Source of the DNA: Cornus controversa
Lineage: Eukaryota > Streptophyta > Magnoliopsida > Cornales > Cornaceae
Assembly: GCA_026545225.1 (NCBI GenBank)
Contig: CM048846.1
Location: 33,491,501 to 33,555,500 of the forward strand
Reading direction: 5' to 3'
DNA: 64,000 nucleotides
Positions 9,690 to 21,353 of this stretch are shown in pieces. Positions within the stretch are counted from its first letter, which is position 1. Each line of letters starts with the position of its first letter. Position numbers and translations under genes: made by a program. The notes beneath the pieces were generated by a model. It did not search any database and had not been told where the DNA came from. It worked only from the letters and a program-made list of their open reading frames with translations.

Positions 9690-12565
9690 TAGGTGGCTGA
9701 GGAGGGAGTGTAAAATTTGAAGTATGTGGTGTATAATTAAAGTGGGTGAGATTGAAATGAGATGAGATAGGTGGGTCGGCTGAAAATGAGGAAGACCAAG
9801 TGTAGTGGTCGGCTGAGAAGGAGAAAAAGAAAGAAAAGAAAGAAAGAAACAGAAGGAAAGGGAGAAAGGAGAAATGTCTTGCAGAGTGAGAGATTTCTAG
9901 AGAGAGAAAGAGAACCGAGAGCTCCAGAGGGATTTCTAGAGAGAGAATGTAGAGAGAGAAAGGGAGGGTTTCTAGAGAGGGAAACTGGGAGGATGAAGGT
10001 GGTTTCATAGATGGTGGGGCTGGTTCTCACGGCTGTTTGGACAGCCTGTTTTGGTGCTCGACATCAATGGTGAATGGTGGCTATTCGGGCTACAATAGCG
10101 GCTAGTTTTGTGAGGAAAATGATGGTGCCAAGGAGGATGAAGATGGTACACGGTTATGGTGGCTGTGGAGGCTATGGATGTCTCGGCTGAGCTGACCATG
10201 GGGGTTCGGTTTTCATGACTGAAAGTGGCAGTTTCAGCTGCGTCTTGGCTGCCATTGGAGGTGGAAACACGGCTGGGTTGGAGTGGTGGTTGCTCCCATG
10301 GTGGAACTCGGGTGATGGCAGCTGACCGTGAGGGTGTAGGTGATGGGTCTTCGGTTGTTGGAGCTGCGGGTGGGTGCTCGTGGCTGTTCCGGCAGGTTTC
10401 TGGCTGGTTTCGAAGGCGGCTTGCATGGCTAGGCCGAAAGTGACGACAGAAGGTAGTCCATAGCGGGTTCACTTGGGCTGTCTTGGATTCTTGTACGATG
10501 GTGGTGGTTGGTGCCGTGGGTTTTCTCGGCTGGAGTGGACTGCATGGTGGTTGTGGAGCTCGCGGCTTGTGGATGGGGATTCCTGGTGTACGAAGCTCAC
10601 AGGTGTGGTGGTGATGATGATGTTGCAATGGTGCTTGGCCGTGGCTATCATGGTGAACGGCAGCCATGATGGCGGCGGTTTTGGGTGCTGAGAATGGGTT
10701 GCTTACAGTTGGATTGGATGGTAGTGTTAGGTTCATGTTTTGTGAGGAAGAAGAGGGTGGTGGTGATAGAAGAGCAGAATACTCGGGTTGGCTTGCTTGG
10801 CCGTGGAAGGTACTTGGTGAGGGGTCTATGGAGCTCACGGTTGGGGCAGCTTGTGAGTCTACTGATTTGGGTCTTGGTGAGCTAGTTTTTTTGGGCTAAT
10901 CTCATTAAGTTCCTATGGCTTGTTTGTGCTTGGACATGAAACTGGGTTACATAAAATAAATGGGACTGAAATTGGTTAAGTGAAGATGTTGGGCCAAATT
11001 TGATTGGGCTAGTTATATGGGCTGGTTACATGGATTGGGCAATTGGATTGAATTGAAAAATTAAATGGATTTGGGCTAGAAATTAAAATAGGCCCAGTTT
11101 CATTTAAAATGAAATATGATGATCTTTAATTGTGGGTTTGATTTGGACTTCGGCTAGTAGACTTGGTGATTTAGACTGGGTTGAGACTAGAAGCTTCCTA
11201 TGAACTTTGGATACGCAATGACGTGTAAAACAATTTCGGCATAGCAATGAATGATCTTTTCAAATTTCTCGGAATTGGAGATTTTTGGAGTTCTCACTCC
11301 AAATTGAGGTAGGGGTGCTAGACTCACTTCTACTTTGATCTTGTGGTCCCTTTCTAAATATCATAAGAGATAGCTTTTGATTTCTTGAACCTAGGTCTAT
11401 GTATATATATATATATATGTATACCATGGTGATTTATGCATGTATAAGTATCCAACATGTTAGTTAAGGCTTATGCATGGTATATATGTGCAAATGTGAC
11501 TATAATGCTTTTGGTGAAAAATGTGTTTGTTTGATGAAAACATGAAAAATATGATTTTCTAGCAAAATCCATGAACATAGTGATTTTCATGATGTGAGTG
11601 TGATAGCATTGTGACAATCTTGAGTTGGAAGGAAAATGCATTGATTTGATGAAAAAAATGCATGCATTGTGTGACTATGTGCATTGGTGTGATTATATAC
11701 ACTATATGATGATTTTGGGGCATGAGTGTGAAATTAAGATTAGGGGAAGGCCCCTAGGGTGAAAGACCCAAAACTTGGCCAAGAGGAGGTGCTCCCTTCG
11801 GGTTAGTAACCCGATAAAGCACAAGCAGAGTTTGGGTGCCGAAGAGACCCTTACTATTGGAGTGATGAGAAAGCCCCTTTGACGTGATTTGGTGTGAGTT
11901 ATATATGTATATATATATAAGTTGTGACTTGTCCAATTTGATATGTATATATATATATAGACATATGTATTTGCATTTTATGTGAAGCATCATGCATGAT
12001 TTGAAAAACGTGGATGTTTGGGTAAAAATGCATGAGCATGTGCATTCATGCATGGCTTACGGGTTAGAGTGGGGATGGGTGGATCATTTCTACTGAGCCG
12101 TTGAGATGCTCACCCCCTATATACAAATTTTTTTCAGATAAAGCATCACCGGAGGATGAGACTTAGAGTGCTAGAGTGATCGAAAGAATACTTTAGAATT
12201 TCTTTTGGATATAGTGTTATGAATTGTATATTTGGCTATCCATGCCGGCATGTGGCATGTGGATTATATTGATCTGAGATTACAATTACATTGATGTAAC
12301 TTATTTTTTATATGGGTCCATGGACATTAGAAATGTGAGTTAGTGTTTATACATTGTGCAAAAACTTGTATAAGGATTATGAGAGTTTTGAGATATAAAT
12401 TGATGATTTAGAGTATGTATGTTTTACGCTTCCGCATTGACTTAAGGGTTGAGACCTCGGCACGGTGATGGAATCTCCGGTGACCGAGGCTTTGATGTGT
12501 GATTTCACCCGTTCACACCCCTCTTCCTTCGCTCCTAACCGGGTGTCGAAAGTCGGGGCGTGACA
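9273..12565 (+). mobile_element. Chromovirus-type solo LTR I
   Basis: 3293 bp from TGTAAGGACTGGGTTATTTT to GGGGCGTGACA, flanked by AGTAG at 9268-9272 and 12566-12570. No primer site or polypurine tract adjoins it, so it is a solo LTR left by LTR-LTR recombination. Its ends resemble those of E, D1 and D2 (TGTA...GACCGG start, GGGGCGTGACA end). It shares with E the AAAACTTGGCCAAG block and the CGGGTTAGTAACCCG hairpin (11799-11813), and with all chromovirus LTRs here the CTCACCCC...TTTTCAG module (12107-12140). TA microsatellites lie at 9365-9412, 9666-9690 and 11402-11420. Confidence 0.88.
10005..10838 (-). other. Long open frame inside solo LTR I, coding status doubtful
   Basis: 277 codons open on the minus strand, rich in Pro, Ser, His and Thr, with no domain I recognise, no signal peptide and no membrane segment. 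It lies in a stretch (about 9990-10900) that is much more GC-rich than its surroundings and full of CGGCTG/GGTGG repeats, and several shorter frames are open on the plus strand too. Low stop density there may follow from composition alone. I list it because of its length, not because a product is established. Confidence 0.2.
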
Positions 12566-12570
12566 AGTAG

Positions 12571-13365
12571 GCTGTGCAAAATAGGGAAGCTAAAACATTG
12601 TTTCAGTCGGCCGAAGCATAGCTTCAACCGACCAAAACAATGTTCTCAGCCGGCCGATAGTAGTGGACTTTGAATCCAACAGCTATTTTCTGCATTTAAT
12701 ACTCCCTCAACTACTTTAACTACCTTGATTCAGCTGGCTCTGCCTATATAATATTCATATAAATTGACGATACATTATTACACATAATTTGAGCATTCAA
12801 TACTTTCGTCTACCATCTTGCTAAAATCATTTCGAGAGACTTGAGCTTCATCTTGTGAATTCATTTTATACTCTTGCCTTATAAGATTACACTTGTGTAT
12901 TCATCTATATTGAGAGATATCTATTGAGATTGTAAATCTACTTTGAGAGTTACGTTTGTATACACTTTTTTCACTCAAAGGATCAGTTTGATCCATAAGA
13001 AGTATAATGGAGGTTGTTCTTTTAGCAAGGGTTGGTGTTACCTAAGGAAGGCTAGGAGGAGGAGTTTATCTTAGTAAGAAGGTTTTGCTCTCCACCTATA
13101 AAGATATGCCTTATTGGATTCGGGAAGTCTTAAGAGGGGTTTTGAGCTAAGGAGTAGGAATTCTGAACTTCACAAAAAATATTGTGTTATTGGCGTTTGA
13201 TTTTTCTATCCCTATTTCTTTATATTGTGTTTAAATTGCTTATCTTATCTATATTGCATAATAGGAGAAGTTTAATTATTCATATATTATTTTTTAAACG
13301 CAAAAATTATACATGGTTTATTATAGATCCTAATCACCTCCTCTAGGGTCAATACTTGGCTAACA
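12571..13365 (+). mobile_element. Copia element H, 5' LTR, right segment
   Basis: Continues the LTR interrupted at 9272 and ends at CTAACA (13365), two bases before a primer-binding site. It contains three CAGYCGGCCGA-like motifs at 12604-12660, a TATA-like TATATAAT at 12745-12752, and a leader of about 600 bases. Confidence 0.65.
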
Positions 13366-13367
13366 AT

Positions 13368-13379
13368 TGGTATTAGAGC
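13368..13379 (+). other. Primer-binding site of copia element H
   Basis: TGGTATTAGAGC matches the initiator-Met tRNA site TGGTATCAGAGC with one C-to-T change and lies directly after the LTR end. Confidence 0.75.
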
Positions 13380-13445
13380 CTCGACTCTAGTTTTGTCTTA
13401 ACCAACTTAGAGTTGATCCACGACAAACTTAGCAAACTGACAACA

Positions 13446-14077
13446 TGAAGAAGGTCATTCCAATAATCAACCTCTTTGGTTTGATGGGACAAACTATAAC
13501 TATTGGAAAAATAAGATGGTAGATTTTCTTCAACTCAAGACTATCAAATTTGGCAAGTTATTATCAATGGTTCCAATGAAAACTATGGGAGAAATAAAAT
13601 TTGCAAAAATTGAGAGTGAATGGAATGTGGATGATTGTAAACTCATCTCAATTAATGCCAAGGCCAAATTTAATCTCAATTGTGCTCTAAGTGAAAATGA
13701 GTATAATAGAATCTCCACATGTGTAACGGCAAAAGAAATTTGGGATAAATTAGTCTTAACCTATGAAGGAACCAAACAAGTTTGAGAATCTAAAATTGAT
13801 CTTCTCAAACATCAATATGAACTATTCTCTACGAAAGACAATGAATCAATTGGTGATATGTTTACTAGGTTTTCTTTTATTGTTAATGGCTTAATGCATC
13901 TTGGTAGAAAATATTCTAACTCTGATGTTTGTAGAAAAGTTCTTAGAAGCCTACCTCCAAAATGTGATGCACAAGCAGCGGCTATCAAAGAATCAAATGA
14001 TCTCAACGAACTCAGTCTAGAAGAGCTCCTTGGCTCTCTTCTAACTTGGGAGATCACATTGAATAGTCGTGAAGAAG
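13446..14077 (+). pseudogene. Copia gag relic of element H
   Basis: Encodes the N-terminal half of a copia gag: FDGTNYNYWKNKM, then CVTAKEIWDKLVLTYEGT, a stop at 13783-13785, then SIGDMFTRFSFIVNGL and VLRSLPPK. This is the DUF4219/UBN2-type capsid domain, which would build the virus-like particle. A frameshift lies near the start (13446-13500) and a TGA replaces a probable Arg codon at 13783. The sequence stops at 14077, where the 5' LTR of element E begins. The zinc knuckle, protease and pol are therefore displaced beyond the window. Confidence 0.8.
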
Positions 14078-15996
14078 TGTAAAGACCGGGTCCAATTTTG
14101 ACCAGTTTCTATTTTAAGCATCATTTTGCCCTAATTTCATTTTTAATGACGTTTAACATGTTTTAACTGTGGGAAACATGTTTGGGAGGTTAGATTAGGG
14201 TTTTGAGAAGTTTTGGAAACATTTGACGAAATTTGACTTTTTAGGTCAATGGGGCCCCGGGACACGGTTCGGTGGGCTCGGGAATGTAGAAAATTTTTGG
14301 GAAAATCTTATTTTTGGTTATGGACCAAAAGAAATTTTTAGAGATTTAAGGAATCGATTTCTGGGCCATAGCCACATTCAAAATCGAAAACAGAGGTCGG
14401 GAGGGTACGTTAAGTGACTCGGGGGTGTTTTGGTCATTTCGCACCCCAAGAAGACATAAATATCTAGAAAGGGCTGAGATATTTCATTTTTACAGCACTC
14501 AGTCTCTCTCTAACTCTCCCACTTCATCTCTCTCCCTTCTCTCTACGTTTTGGAGGTACTAGGCTAGGAATCGAGAAACGCCGAAGGCAAGTGCATTGCT
14601 CTACTCTGTGAGGGCTACGCATTGGACAGAACAAAGTCCACATTAACAAAGTAGAAAGGTCAGGGATTTTTGGAACTTGGCTTCCAAGCTTGAGGTTTGA
14701 GGTAGGGGTGTGAAATTCCTCTTTACTTTGATTCTCTAGGTCACATAGTTGTGACATGAAACTTTACTTTAAGAATTTTATGAAAATAAGACTTTCTTGT
14801 TTATATATATATATATATATATGTATGTATATGGAAATTGTGTTTTATGCATGAATTAGTGATATTTATGAATTCATAGTGTTAAATTGTATTTATTTGT
14901 TAAATGATGAGCGTTTTGATTCCATATATTGATTTTATGCATAAAGGATGAGTTTTCTTTAAAAATGTATAAGTATGATGATTTCCATGAGATGATTGAA
15001 TTGCATTGTGACAAGGTTGAGTTGAGAAAGAAAATGCATTCATTTGACAAAATATTTTGCATTGGATGGAATTGTGATAATCTTGTGAATTCTGTGCATT
15101 TATGTGACAATGTGCACTTATGTGAAAAAGGAGTTTTTAGGGCATGTGTGAGAATTAAGAAGGGCCCAGAGCCCTTGGGTGCAAGGCGCAAAACTTGGCC
15201 AAGCGGATGTCGCTTCCGTTGGATTAACAACCAGTAGAGCGTAAGTAGAGTTTGTGGTTTATAAGAAACCCTTACTATGGAATTGTGACAAGTAGAAGTC
15301 CTCAGTTGAATTGATTTTTGGATTATATGTGGTGTGAGTTTACTTGTGAATTGTGGCTTTATATAAATTGTTATACATTGAAATGTGAAACATCACACAT
15401 GATTTCTGAAACTTGTATGTTTTAATTGTAAAAAGCATGAATACTTGTCATGTAGGAATTTCATTTGCATTTCATGCATTACTGCCTGAGTTAAGGTAGA
15501 GTCAGGTGGATCATTCCTACTGGGCATAGTTGTATACTCGCCCCCTTTCTCCAAACTCTTTTTAGATAAAGCACCCATGGCCCATGGAGGACGAGACATC
15601 GAGCCCTAGAGCGAATGTTGAGATTCTTCTTTTTGGATTTTTTCTAGACATGTGTATATAGAGTCCATGCCGGTTTGTGGCTTGTCGGCTATAGCTAGAA
15701 GTGTTGTATTTACATTTGTGATTCACGTTTGTTTATGAATTTCAAATGTAATAGCCACATTTGACTCATGTTGGGACTTTTGAGGAATGTATGTAAAATG
15801 AACCTTTATGTATGACTTTTGAGAACAAATGGAAGATGGACTTTTGAGCTTTCTTATGTATGAAATTATGAGCATGAATGTTGGGGATTAGATTTGTACA
15901 TATTTATCATGCTATGTACCTTGTGGATTATTTGTGGATGTTTTGTTTCAAGGATAATGTAGATTTTGGAGCGAAATTGTGAAATGTATAGACTTA
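14078..15996 (+). mobile_element. Element E (chromovirus) 5' LTR, first segment
   Basis: Starts TGTAAAGACCGGGTCCAATT and aligns base by base with 60941-62777, the 3' LTR of the same element. It includes the (TA)n run at 14803-14822, the AAAACTTGGCCAAG block near 15191 and the CTCGCCCCC...TTTTTAG module near 15536-15570. The element inserted into copia gag; AGAAG (14073-14077) is the expected left duplication. The LTR is broken at about 15996 by Athila element B. About 168 bases corresponding to 62778-62944 are missing at the junction. Confidence 0.85.
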
Positions 15997-16379
15997 CTTA
16001 GCCTTAATGATATGTTATCTTTTTTACGGATGGAGGTGAGCTTGTAGCCATCAACACCACTTATGAATGGTATGATTTCCCATAGTTAGAGCAATTGGCC
16101 ATTGATTGTGAAGTTAGTGGTGAAATCAGAAACCCTAGATTTTTCTCATACTTTCTACACTTTATAGTTCTCTTGCATTTATTTAATTGCTATAGTAGTT
16201 AAATTAGAATATAAAAATAGCATTCTTTTCTCTTAAATTTAGTTAAAATTAATTCCGTATATCCAACTCAGTCAGACCACAGTCCCAGAGGTTCGACACC
16301 CCTTTCGATAGCCCTATTCTGCAAATAATTCGTTCTATTGTGAAGTGGAAATTTAATTGATATACTTAGCCACGAATCA
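15997..16379 (+). mobile_element. Athila 5' LTR of element B, 3' portion only
   Basis: Matches the last 400 or so bases of the LTR at 3973-5488 (from CTTAGCCTTAAT onward) and ends CCACGAATCA. The first 1.1 kb is missing. Confidence 0.8.
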
Positions 16380-16384
16380 ATTTT

Positions 16385-16402
16385 TGGCGCTGTTGCTCGG
16401 GA
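16385..16402 (+). other. Primer-binding site of element B (tRNA-Asp type)
   Basis: TGGCGCTGTTGCTCGGGA lies 5 bases after the LTR end. It matches the 3' end of plant tRNA-Asp (TGGCGCCGTTGCCGGGGA) with three differences. This primer choice is characteristic of the Athila lineage. Confidence 0.8.
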
Positions 16403-17871
16403 CTGTCTGTTTGATTGTTTGGATTTTTAGAATTAGTTTTAATTGGATTTTTAGTTTAGGAAATTTTTATATTCTATTTTTAATTTTATTTTTGTTTTAT
16501 TTTCAGGTACTTTTAGTCACTATATGCACGATTGCCGTTCTATAGCTGATCTTTTGATGCCTCTTGATCTTGAGCTTGAACATACTCTCAGACAATAGAG
16601 GAATATTCCTATTGACACCATTGTGCAAGAGGAAGAAATTATTGACGACATGGCAGCTGTGCGAGATAATGCTGACAATAACAACATTGTGCCTAATGCT
16701 GCTGGGGAAAGGGTGAGATTGCTCAAGGACTACTATGTCCCAGAAACACACACTTCATAAGTTGATTTTCAACTGCCTAATGTCACAGCATAGAATTATG
16801 AGATCAAGTTCCGCATTATTCAGATGCTACCATCTTATTTTGGCCTGACTCAAAAAGACCCTTAAAAGCATCTAGATGAGTTCATAGAAGTGTGCTCAAT
16901 TATAAAAATTCACAACTTCTCTGAAAATTCTTTCAAAATGAGACTTTTTTCACTCTCCTTGAAGGACAAAGCCAAGTATTGGTTCAATTCTCTACCGGTG
17001 GGCTCTATCACGATGTGGACTCAGATGTAACATGAGTTCTTGAAGAAATATTTTTTGATAGGGAAGGCTAATCAATTCAGATGTGCTATCACTGGTTTCT
17101 CTTAATATGAAGGAGAACAATTCTATGAGATATGGGAAAGATTGAAGGACCTTCTTAGGAAGTGGCCTCATTATCAGGTTCCTAAGTGGCAGATTGTGCA
17201 GAGTTTTCATGAAGGGCCGACTGAAGCCAATAGACAGATGGTCGATGCATCTTATGGAGGTACTTTCATGTTGAAGAGTGAAGAAGAGGCGTGAACCTTA
17301 TTTGAAAATCTGAGTGTCAATTCTCTACAACATGTGTCCTCTACTCATTTTAGCAAACCAGCCACTACACAAGGGAGACTGATGGGATTTTTGAGGTTGG
17401 TGCTACAAATGCTATGCCAACCGACATTGACTTAATTGCACAAAAGGTAGCATTGATTATGACAGCCAATCAAGGTCCTTCTATTGCAAATTTTTCATTG
17501 CTAGGTCCTTGTGACTTTTGCTCTAGTCCTATGCATAATGTAAACAATTGTCCTTCAGTTGGACAATTTTCTGATCTTCAATAAGAGTAAGTCCAAGCTA
17601 CATTCACTAGACCAATGAATCTTCCACGTGACAATACTTACAATCTGACATGGAGGAATCATCATGGTTTTTTTTACAGTAACCAAGGGGCAGCAATGCA
17701 ACCGACATATTAGCTTAGGAACTATGTGCCTCAATAGCCATATCAAGCACAAGTTCCTATGCCACAGAAAAATTCTGCCTTAGAAGTCAAGATGATGGGT
17801 GCTCTAGCGAGGCTTGAGAAGATTGAGTCTAAACTTGAGAAGCTTGACTCTATTGCTGAAGTAGTTCAATC

Positions 17872-18231
17872 CATTGCCCAATTGGTTCATTCTCATTCTC
17901 AGTCCATTGCCAAATTGGAATCTCAGTTTAGACAACTTGCCAATTCCTTGAGTAGAAGACAAGAGGGAAAGCTTCCAAATCAACTAGTTGTAAATCCTAA
18001 AGGGATGCATGCTTCTTCAAGCACCCCACATCATGAGCAAGTTCAAGCCATCCACTGCCCAACTGGTTCATTCTCATTATCAGTCCATTGTCAAATTGGA
18101 ATATTAGTTTAGATAACTTGTCAATGCCTTGAGTAGAAGAGAAGAGGGAAAGCTTCCAAATCAACTAGTTGTAAATCTTAGACGGATGCATGATTCTTCA
18201 AGCACCCCACATCATGAGCAAGTTCAAGCCA
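17872..18231 (+). repeat. 180-bp tandem duplication within gag
   Basis: The segment beginning CCATTGCCCAATTGGTTC at 17872 is repeated from 18052 (CCACTGCCCAACTGG...), with about a dozen differences. The period is 60 codons, so the frame is kept. It covers the SHSQSIAKLESQFRQLAN stretch. Element C (24999-25160) has one copy. Confidence 0.8.
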
Positions 18232-18578
18232 TCACCACTTTGAGATGTGGAAAAATAATTGATAACAAGGTGAAAGAGAAGAAAGAAGAAGAAGTGATCA
18301 CAAGTCCAAGTGTTGAAAATTCATATGAGCCCAATGCTCCCTTCCCACAACGCTTTCTACAAGCATCCAAGTTGGGGAAGCAAGGGGACAAGTTGCATGA
18401 CATAATGGAGGTGTTTTGACAAGTGAAGATTAATCTACCACTCCTTGATGCCATCAAAAATATTCCTCCTAATGCAAAATTTTTGAAGGACTTGTACACT
18501 CAGAAAAGTCGTTCCAAGAGTCATATGCCAAAGAGGTAATGTTGCCACAACAAGTGAGTTCTGTAATTCAGCATTGTA

Positions 18579-18583
18579 CTCCT
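18579..18583 (+). other. Target duplication of element C, left copy (CTCCT)
   Basis: CTCCT precedes TGATTCG at 18584; the right copy is 27909-27913. Removing 18584-27913 restores continuity of element B's protease reading. Confidence 0.85.
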
Positions 18584-19076
18584 TGATTCGTGTGTGAGTG
18601 CATCTCAAATTATAATTACCACACTTTGCAATAGAATGAATTCCTTGCAGAATAGGGCTATCGAAAGGAGTGTCGAACCTCAGGGATTATGGTTTGATGA
18701 GTTGAAATACGGAATCAATTCTAATTAAATTTAATAGAAAAGAATTTCGATTTTTAAACTAATTAAAAAGTAAAATAAAATAAAACAAAGGAAATAGAAA
18801 GTAAAGATAATATGAGAGAAATCTAGGGTATTTGACTTTACCACTAACTCCACAATCAATGGTCAATTGAATCAACTATGAGAAATTACATTATACATAA
18901 ATGGTGTCGGTGGCTACAAGCTCACCTTCATCTGTCAAGAAGATAACATATGATTAAGGCTAAGTCATGGACTATCTTCGATTGGCATGGGCCATCTGCC
19001 AAACTACTCTAATCTAGAGTGCAGTATGGTTCATCTTCTCTAGGCATAATCTATCAAAGCTTTTAATGATATATTC
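18584..19076 (-). mobile_element. Element C 3' LTR, outer segment
   Basis: Matches 26425-26922. It begins TGATTCGTGTGTGAGTG and ends at ATATTC, where a chromovirus LTR fragment takes over. Confidence 0.85.
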
Positions 19077-21353
19077 GATGGTGAGAGGTGTGGAAAGTTG
19101 TGTTTTCTTCTTCTCTAGAGTCCTATCTTTTCACAATTGTGTATATTGTGTTGGTGGTAGCATGTGGGTTTGAAGTATGTGAGTGTAAGAAATTGATACA
19201 TAGGCATTATGTGCTCAATTTGGTGTGTATGTGAAAAAATGTGTACCAAGTGTCATATATGTGATTATATGTGAGAATGTGGTTGTTGAATGCATGTTGG
19301 TTCTATGTACTAAAAATTATGCATTGAGTGTAGCATGAGTAAGATATGCTAATTTTAAAGTTGTATGCATATGAGATGATATATGCATGTGTTATACATA
19401 TATGTGCCATATGTGGTGTGTGGTGGTGAGAAACATGCTTTTTACTTCTTTTTAGTATCAATGAGCATGAGTAGTGCATGAAAATAAAATGCCATGTGTT
19501 TATGCATTCATATTGCATATGTGGGAAGTTGCGGGAAAAATGACGCAAATGAGGTACACGGGGCTTCAGAGTGGTCCAACCGTGTGGTGAAATTATCCAC
19601 TATGTATGGCCCTTAGAGTGGACCCGCCATACTAAGGCTTAATGCCTAGGATCGGAGTATGTCCAATACTAATGACCCCTCGGAGTTGTCCCGGTCATTG
19701 GATGGTTATCGGAGAATGTCCAAGATTTGTTGGCCTCAGAGTTATCCCCTCATTCTATGACAATCCTATATATTGCTATGGTAGAATGACCTTTCGGAGT
19801 TGTCCTGGTCATTGGATGGTTATCGGAGTTGTCCAAGGTTACATGATCCTCGGAGCGGGCCAATCATGTAGGGTATCGGACGAGGACCGAGAGAGAGAGC
19901 ATTTACCTTTCTTAATGCTTGTATGTTTGAACATGTTATACATGATTCGTGATATGTACAATTCTCTTTAATTGCATTTATTGATGTGTTTGTGAGATTG
20001 TGGATGTGGCATGTAGTGTATTCATATGCATTCCATGTAGGTCGGTGTCAAGTCGACACTTAGGAGGGTTGGGGTATCTCTACTGAGCTGCAGTGGTGCT
20101 CACCCCTTTATTATAAACTCTTTTACAGATAAAGCGCCGATAACGGATGGGACATGAGTGTCCAAGTGGAATTCTAGTAGCACTTTGCTATCTTTTGAAT
20201 TTTGTGCATTTTTGTGGCTATCCATGCCGGCTTGTGGCATGTGACTTATTTTTGAGTTGTAGTTATATTTTGGGCAAATGTAACTTTGATGTATGTATTG
20301 GATTATAAACTTGTTGGGTGTGGAAAGACAACGGATTAGTTTGTGTAATGCCCATGGCGGCACTTAATTCATTTGATGATGTTTCCATTATGAATGGATG
20401 GTGTTTGTGAAAGAGAATGATTCATTTTGGTGTATGAATTCAATTATGAATGTGATCTTGAGTGTGAGATTGATGTTAGAACCTTTCATCTATGTTATGG
20501 ATCATGTATGAGGAGTTCTAGGATCATAGAATGTTGATTGGGCTCCAAATGAACCATGTATAGGGTTGTTGGAGGTCCCGTGGGGAGCATTTTGATCGTG
20601 CGAAATGCCCATTTCGCACAATCGAAGTCCCCATTTCGATTGTGCGAAGGGGTGATGATTTATGATGATTTTTAGGGTCCAGACAGGAGGAATTTCGTAC
20701 AATCGAAACCCCCATTTCGATCAATCGAAATATTGCAGGTCTGAGGTCCTGAGAGGGTGAAATCTTCGCACAATCGAGATTTATTTCGCACAATCGAGAT
20801 ACCTGTTTCGCACAATCGAGACCCCCATTTCGATCAATCGAAATTACTATTCACAACATTTTCCAAAACTTCATTTCGACGCAATTTCTTCGTTTTAGAT
20901 CAGAATTGAGTTTGGTTTTTTTTGAACTTGAGTATTTTTGGATTCTCTATCCAATGGTGTAAGCCTCAGTTTCAGATTCCAAACATAAAAAGTCTTGAGG
21001 CTCGAAAGTGAGTGATTCTCAAAGGTGTGGCCAAGTGAATTTTCACTAAGGTGTGTGATTCGATAAAGGGCCCATGGGAATTAGTTAAGATGGAATTAGG
21101 TACATTCATATGCAAGAATTGAGTTAAGCTTCCGCAGTAAATGATGGTAATGAGGGTCCATCGGGCTAAATATACAGTTTAACCTCCGGTTCTCCGAGAG
21201 TTAGAAATCGGGGCGTTATAGCATGGTATCAAACCTCGATACTATAGTGTGAGTGTAATTGAGATTGTTCACGAGGTTGAGTGAATGGGTTCACACTCGG
21301 GATTCGGGGTCGGTCCGGGGGAGTCCCAGCGGTCCGAGTTTCGGGGCGTGACA
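19077..21353 (+). mobile_element. Chromovirus LTR fragment (D1 family) inside Athila LTR
   Basis: Matches 35288-37710 of D1's 5' LTR, ending in the exact LTR terminus GGGGCGTGACA. Its 5' third is missing, as are about 550 bases of the surrounding Athila LTR. The likely history is insertion of a D1-family element, reduction to a solo LTR, then a deletion across the left junction. It holds the CGGAGTTGTCC-type repeats (19670-19870), the CTCACCCC...TTTTACAG module (20096-20128) and a palindromic cluster (20590-20842). Confidence 0.85.
20590..20842. repeat. Palindromic motif cluster in D-family LTR
   Basis: Repeated 15-16-mers of the form TTTCGATTGTGCGAAA, its inverse TTTCGCACAATCGAAA, and TTTCGATCAATCGAAA, in both orientations. 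One pair forms a hairpin with loop GCCC (20593-20625). The cluster is followed by TTGCAGGTCTG, as in the other D-family copies. Confidence 0.75.

Larger units (their letters stand above)
16524..18583 (+). pseudogene. Athila gag relic of element B
   Basis: Reads in one frame, with many stops, through NYEIKFRIIQMLPSYFGL, KAKYWFNSLPVGSIT, EGPTEANRQMVDASYGG, a CX2CX4HX4C knuckle (CDFCSSPMHNVNNC, about 17513-17555), and a coiled-coil-like stretch ARLEKIESKLEKLDS. This is the Athila capsid and nucleocapsid region. Most stops are TAA or TAG where the related copy in element C has Gln codons, plus TGA for Trp. A 180-bp in-frame tandem duplication lies at 17872-18231. The reading ends at the insertion point of element C and resumes as protease at 27909. 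Confidence 0.82.
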
